The notes under the pieces: model-generated
The model's input: only the letters and a program-made list of their open reading frames with translations
Told to the model about the DNA's origin: nothing
The model's database searches: none
Source of the DNA: Cyanobacteria bacterium OH_SFB_17
GTDB taxonomy: Bacteria > Cyanobacteriota > Vampirovibrionia > Gastranaerophilales > Gastranaerophilaceae
Direction of reading: 5' to 3'
Length of the DNA stretch: 9,585 bases
NCBI GenBank assembly: GCA_023395735.1
Contig: JAEWYI010000088.1
Location: 1-9,585, forward strand
Made by a program: the position numbers and the translations under genes
Shown here: piece by piece, positions 7,135 through 9,585 of the stretch
How the letters are laid out: every line of letters starts with the position of its first letter
Numbering within the stretch: the stretch's first letter is position 1

Positions 7135-7164
7135 CTTTGATTTAGTTTTTGGTTTGTGCTAGCA

Positions 7165-7173
7165 TGAGATAAT
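7165..7173 (+). promoter_or_regulatory. Candidate extended -10 promoter of yidC-queA
   Basis: TGAGATAAT fits an extended -10 element (TGn followed by a TATAAT-like hexamer with one mismatch). A T-rich stretch but no good -35 lies at the right distance, as extended -10 promoters tolerate. Initiation would fall near 7180, at the left edge of the palindrome 7179-7201, leaving about 50 bases of leader before the yidC ATG. TATAGT or TATAAA inside the palindrome is an alternative -10. Confidence 0.4.
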
Positions 7174-7178
7174 GTAAA

Positions 7179-7201
7179 GCTGACTTATAGTATAAATCAG
7201 C
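7179..7201. promoter_or_regulatory. Near-perfect 23-base palindrome at the yidC transcription start region
   Basis: Arms GCTGAcTTATA and TATAAaTCAGC are complementary at ten of eleven positions around one central base. The element lies 28 bases before the yidC ATG and at or just after the predicted start site. It could be an operator or a weak hairpin in the leader. It is followed by six A residues on the plus strand. The right edge ATCAGCAAAA recurs exactly at 6360-6369, within the -35 region of hisC. Confidence 0.45.
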
Positions 7202-7229
7202 AAAAAATATTTGGAGAAGAGGAATAATA

Positions 7230-8312
7230 ATGGATTTTATTACATTAACAATTGATATATTAAAGCAGTTATCAAGTTTTGCAGGATATGGAGTTGGAAT
7301 AATTTTATTGACTGTCGCAGTAAGGCTTGTTATGTGGCCTTTGGGTGTTTCCCAACAGCGTTCAATGAAGACTATGCAAACTCTTCAGCCAAAATTAAAA
7401 GCTATTCAAGACCGATATAAAAATGACCCGCAAACCATGCAAAGAAAAATGATGGAATTTTATAAAGAGCACAAATTTAATCCTATGTCAGGATGCTTTC
7501 CATTATTAATTCAAATGCCTATTTTTATTCTTTTGTATTCAGCTTTAATGAGCCCACAATTTATTCAAGTTGCAGGTGATACTCAATTTTTATTCGTGAA
7601 AAGACTTGATGCAACTCTAAAAACAACTGCAGGCATTTCTTATGACGGAACAATGGGCGTTTCTAAGTATGATACATTTACTTTGGGCAAAACCGCTACA
7701 GTGTTCTTACCTAAAGAAACTTTGAAAGATATAAAAGTAGACAAACCAAATAAGGCGTTAGAAGTTCAAGGAAATGTAATTCCAGGTGAGCCGATTGATT
7801 TTAAAGTAAGCCTTGATAGTTTGGATTTGAAATTTAGCCAATTAGATTTGATTCAAAAAGCAGAAATGACCGTTGCTAATAATCAAAACAGAGAAAGTGA
7901 AAAAATTGAATTTGTTAGAAAAGGCGGAATTTTAGCGGCGTCAATGCCAACAAAAGCTGTACAAAATTCATTCCACTTTGATGTGTTAATTTTGATTGTA
8001 ATCTTCGGTTTAACAATGGTTGCTACACAAAAAATTATGATGGCATCTAATAAAGGAGAGATGGATCCGACTCAACAAGCCGTACAAAAATCTATGGGTA
8101 TGTTCATGCCAATTATGATTACGGCAACGTTCGTGTTTATCCCTATTCCTGCCGGCGTTTTGCTTTATTTAATATCAAGTAATGTTATTCAGGTTGCTCA
8201 GACTGTTATTATAAATAAACAATTGGAACTTGAAGACGAAAAAAAGAAACAAAAAATCGATAATGATGCTGTTTTGAGCGCAAAAAAAGTTGAACCAAAA
8301 GAGGTAAAATAA
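7230..8312 (+). CDS. yidC: Membrane protein insertase YidC/Oxa1 family
   Basis: YidC inserts and folds inner-membrane proteins, alone or with the Sec translocon. The 360-residue protein has a first membrane segment at about 19-40 with the conserved groove arginine (Arg32). A cytoplasmic helical hairpin with RSMKTMQTLQPKLKAIQ and KNDP follows at 44-85. NPMSGCFPLLIQMPI leads into the second segment (84-107). The third spans about 249-267 and the last about 291-327, with FIPIPAGVLLY in the middle. Between the second and third segments is an extra-membrane insert of about 140 residues (108-247), rich in beta-type sequence; proteobacterial YidC instead has its large domain near the N-terminus. The insert position resembles cyanobacterial YidC. 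The tail (331-360) is highly charged and cytoplasmic. GAGG seven bases before the ATG supports the start. It is co-transcribed with queA. Confidence 0.95.
   Translation: MDFITLTIDILKQLSSFAGYGVGIILLTVAVRLVMWPLGVSQQRSMKTMQTLQPKLKAIQDRYKNDPQTMQRKMMEFYKEHKFNPMSGCFPLLIQMPIFILLYSALMSPQFIQVAGDTQFLFVKRLDATLKTTAGISYDGTMGVSKYDTFTLGKTATVFLPKETLKDIKVDKPNKALEVQGNVIPGEPIDFKVSLDSLDLKFSQLDLIQKAEMTVANNQNRESEKIEFVRKGGILAASMPTKAVQNSFHFDVLILIVIFGLTMVATQKIMMASNKGEMDPTQQAVQKSMGMFMPIMITATFVFIPIPAGVLLYLISSNVIQVAQTVIINKQLELEDEKKKQKIDNDAVLSAKKVEPKEVK
8301..8304 (+). promoter_or_regulatory. Ribosome-binding site for queA inside the end of yidC
   Basis: GAGG lies ten bases before a TTG at 8315 and within the last codons of yidC. 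Starting at this TTG gives the N-terminus LVSEFDYNLPEELIAQTP, which matches the normal QueA N-terminus; the next in-frame ATG would lose about 27 conserved residues. The site therefore decides for the TTG start. Confidence 0.7.
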
Positions 8313-8314
8313 TT

Positions 8315-9382
8315 TTGTTAGTTTCAGAGTTTGATTACAATTTACCTGAAGAGCTAATAGCCCAAACTCCAGTCTCTCAAAGAACACATTCAAGAATGAT
8401 GGTTTTAAATAAAGAGAACAAATCAATAGAACATAAACATTTTTATGATATTGTTGATTATTTGGGTGAGAATGATGTTTTAGTTTTGAACAATACTAAG
8501 GTTATTCCTGCTCGCTTGTTGGGCGAAAAGTTGACTGGGGCTCATATGGAAGTTTTTCTGCTTAAAGATAAAGGGGAAAAACTTTGGGAGGCTTTGGTTA
8601 AACCATCAAAGCGTGTAAACCCTGGGAATATTATAAAAATATCTGATGAACTTTCGATTAAAACTGTTCAAAGGCTTGAGGCTGGAAAATGGATTGTTGA
8701 GTTGATTTATGATGGTGAAATTTATGAAATTTTGGACAGAACTGGCAAAATCCCTTTGCCACCATATATTGAAAGAAAAATGGCTTCTGATGAGATTGAA
8801 AAATTAGATCTTAAGCGTTATCAGACAGTTTTTGCAAAGACGGCTGGCTCTGTTGCAGCTCCAACTGCAGGGCTACACTTTTCAAAAGATATTTTAAAAA
8901 AATTAAAAGACAAGGGTGTCCAGATTTTGTATGTAACATTGAATGTCGGTTTGGGCACGTTTAGACCTGTTAAAAGCGAAACAATTGACGAGCACAAAAT
9001 GGATTCAGAGAGTTTTGAGATTTCAAAAGCTACAGCAGATGCAATTAATTTGGCAAAAAAGAACGGCAAAAAAATTGTTGCAGTAGGGACAACAAGCGTA
9101 AGAACATTAGAAACTTGTTACGCAAAATTTGGGGATATCAGAGAATGCAAGAGCAGCTCTGAGTTGTTTATTTATCCTCCTTATGAGTTCAAGGTTGTTG
9201 ATAAGTTGATAACAAATTTTCATTTGCCAAAATCTACTTTGATAATGTTGGTCAGTGCCTTTGTTGACGGGAAAAACGACACAAAGATGAATGGAAGAGA
9301 TTTTGTATTATCCGCTTATAGAGAGGCTATTGCAGAAAAATACAGATTTTACAGCTACGGCGATTGCATGTTTGTAAGTTGA
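8315..9382 (+). CDS. queA: S-adenosylmethionine:tRNA ribosyltransferase-isomerase QueA
   Basis: QueA transfers and isomerises the ribosyl part of S-adenosylmethionine onto 7-aminomethyl-7-deazaguanine in the anticodon of tRNAs, making epoxyqueuosine, the penultimate step to queuosine. At 355 residues it matches the family length (E. coli 356). Conserved blocks are LPEELIAQTP (10-19), NNTKVIPARL (59-68), GKIPLPPYI (144-152), GSVAAPTAGLHFS (178-190), LNVGLGTFRPV (209-219), VGTTSVRTLE (257-266) and LITNFHLPKST (298-308). It starts with TTG two bases after the yidC stop, with its ribosome-binding site inside yidC, so translation is probably coupled. The other queuosine genes (queC, queD, queE, queF, tgt) are not in the window. 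No anomalies are seen apart from the TTG start and FIYPPYEF where many homologues have FIYPGYEF. Confidence 0.97.
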   Translation: MLVSEFDYNLPEELIAQTPVSQRTHSRMMVLNKENKSIEHKHFYDIVDYLGENDVLVLNNTKVIPARLLGEKLTGAHMEVFLLKDKGEKLWEALVKPSKRVNPGNIIKISDELSIKTVQRLEAGKWIVELIYDGEIYEILDRTGKIPLPPYIERKMASDEIEKLDLKRYQTVFAKTAGSVAAPTAGLHFSKDILKKLKDKGVQILYVTLNVGLGTFRPVKSETIDEHKMDSESFEISKATADAINLAKKNGKKIVAVGTTSVRTLETCYAKFGDIRECKSSSELFIYPPYEFKVVDKLITNFHLPKSTLIMLVSAFVDGKNDTKMNGRDFVLSAYREAIAEKYRFYSYGDCMFVS

Positions 9383-9585
9383 AAAAACATGGTCAAAGGC
9401 TCTTGATTTTAATCTTTTTTGATGGTAAATTAGATTTATGGTTAGAGTTTGAGTCTGACTAGCTTGGAAAGCTTTTTATAAATAGAGTTTTCAGAGATTG
9501 AAAGAATTAAAATCAAACCAGAGATGAACATTTAATATTTTAGACTTGCGACACGTGAGTGTACAAAATGATTGGGTGTCATTTT
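9383..9585. other. Intergenic region after queA with no supported gene
   Basis: I see no convincing gene here. Forward frames break within a few codons. An 11-base inverted pair (TTGATTTTAAT at 9403-9413 and its complement at 9506-9516) could bring the ends of a 114-base segment together. GACAC (9550-9554) pairs with GTGTC (9576-9580) near the edge. No tRNA arm pattern is recognisable. An ATG at 9569 is open to the edge but has no good ribosome-binding site. Confidence 0.4.
9461..9477 (+). terminator. Possible weak terminator for yidC-queA
   Basis: AGCTT and AAGCT form a five-base stem around GGA, directly followed by TTTT. The element lies about 80 bases past the queA stop on the correct strand. 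The stem is short and only partly GC, so the call is weak; it is the best intrinsic terminator candidate visible before the window ends. Confidence 0.3.

Noticed and set aside
8175..8426. Open frame on the minus strand across the yidC-queA junction
   Set aside because: It overlaps two conserved genes antisense, its product is low-complexity and Phe/Leu-rich, and it has no family resemblance.
9491..9585. Possible 3' end of a minus-strand gene entering from the right edge
   Set aside because: Only about 30 codons are visible before a stop, with no recognisable motif; chance open frames of this size are common.
1..9585. Mobile elements, CRISPR arrays, tRNA or rRNA genes, defence systems
   Set aside because: No transposase, direct-repeat array, tRNA arm pattern, rRNA sequence or defence-type domain was seen on either strand.

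Overview
The window is AT-rich bacterial DNA, densely coded, with short ribosome-binding leaders and two divergent gene blocks. The best guess for the source is an anaerobic, fermentative relative of Cyanobacteria (the Vampirovibrionia/Melainabacteria, Gastranaerophilales type). Three things suggest this. HydF implies an [FeFe]-hydrogenase. The YidC has a large domain inserted between its first two and last two membrane segments, as I recall from cyanobacterial YidC. A small orphan protein carries an N-terminal FKG motif of a kind I associate with that group. This placement is inference, not proof.

Layout. On the minus strand, reading from about 7042 down to 1: a hypothetical FKG protein (7042-6374); a HisC aminotransferase fused to a HAD phosphatase (6331-4601); HisB, imidazoleglycerol-phosphate dehydratase (4572-3991); HydF, the [FeFe]-hydrogenase maturation GTPase and scaffold (3979-2747); an aspartase-family lyase (2737-1376); and a signalling protein with a PocR sensory domain and GAF domains (from 1283, running off the left edge). 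The hisC-HAD, hisB, hydF and lyase genes lie 9 to 28 bases apart and look like one operon, with a possible promoter just before hisC. The PocR gene is separated by 92 bases that hold a possible terminator and a perfect inverted repeat. On the plus strand, yidC (7230-8312) and queA (8315-9382) are two bases apart. A 187-base divergent region (7043-7229) carries repeats, a candidate extended -10 and a near-perfect 23-base palindrome. The last 203 bases hold no gene I can support.

How the genes fit together. HisB, HisC and the fused HAD domain would cover three consecutive histidine steps, from imidazoleglycerol phosphate to histidinol. HydF assembles and delivers the two-iron part of the hydrogenase H-cluster. 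The neighbouring lyase, if it is an active aspartase, would release ammonia and fumarate, and ammonia is a plausible nitrogen source for the H-cluster bridging amine. The PocR protein, with four clustered cysteines, could be a redox or small-molecule sensor for this metabolism. YidC inserts membrane proteins and QueA makes epoxyqueuosine in tRNA; both are housekeeping. I see no phage, transposon, CRISPR, toxin or defence system here. The most unusual items are the HisC-HAD fusion, its placement in one operon with hydrogenase maturation, and the altered active-site and loop sequence of the lyase.
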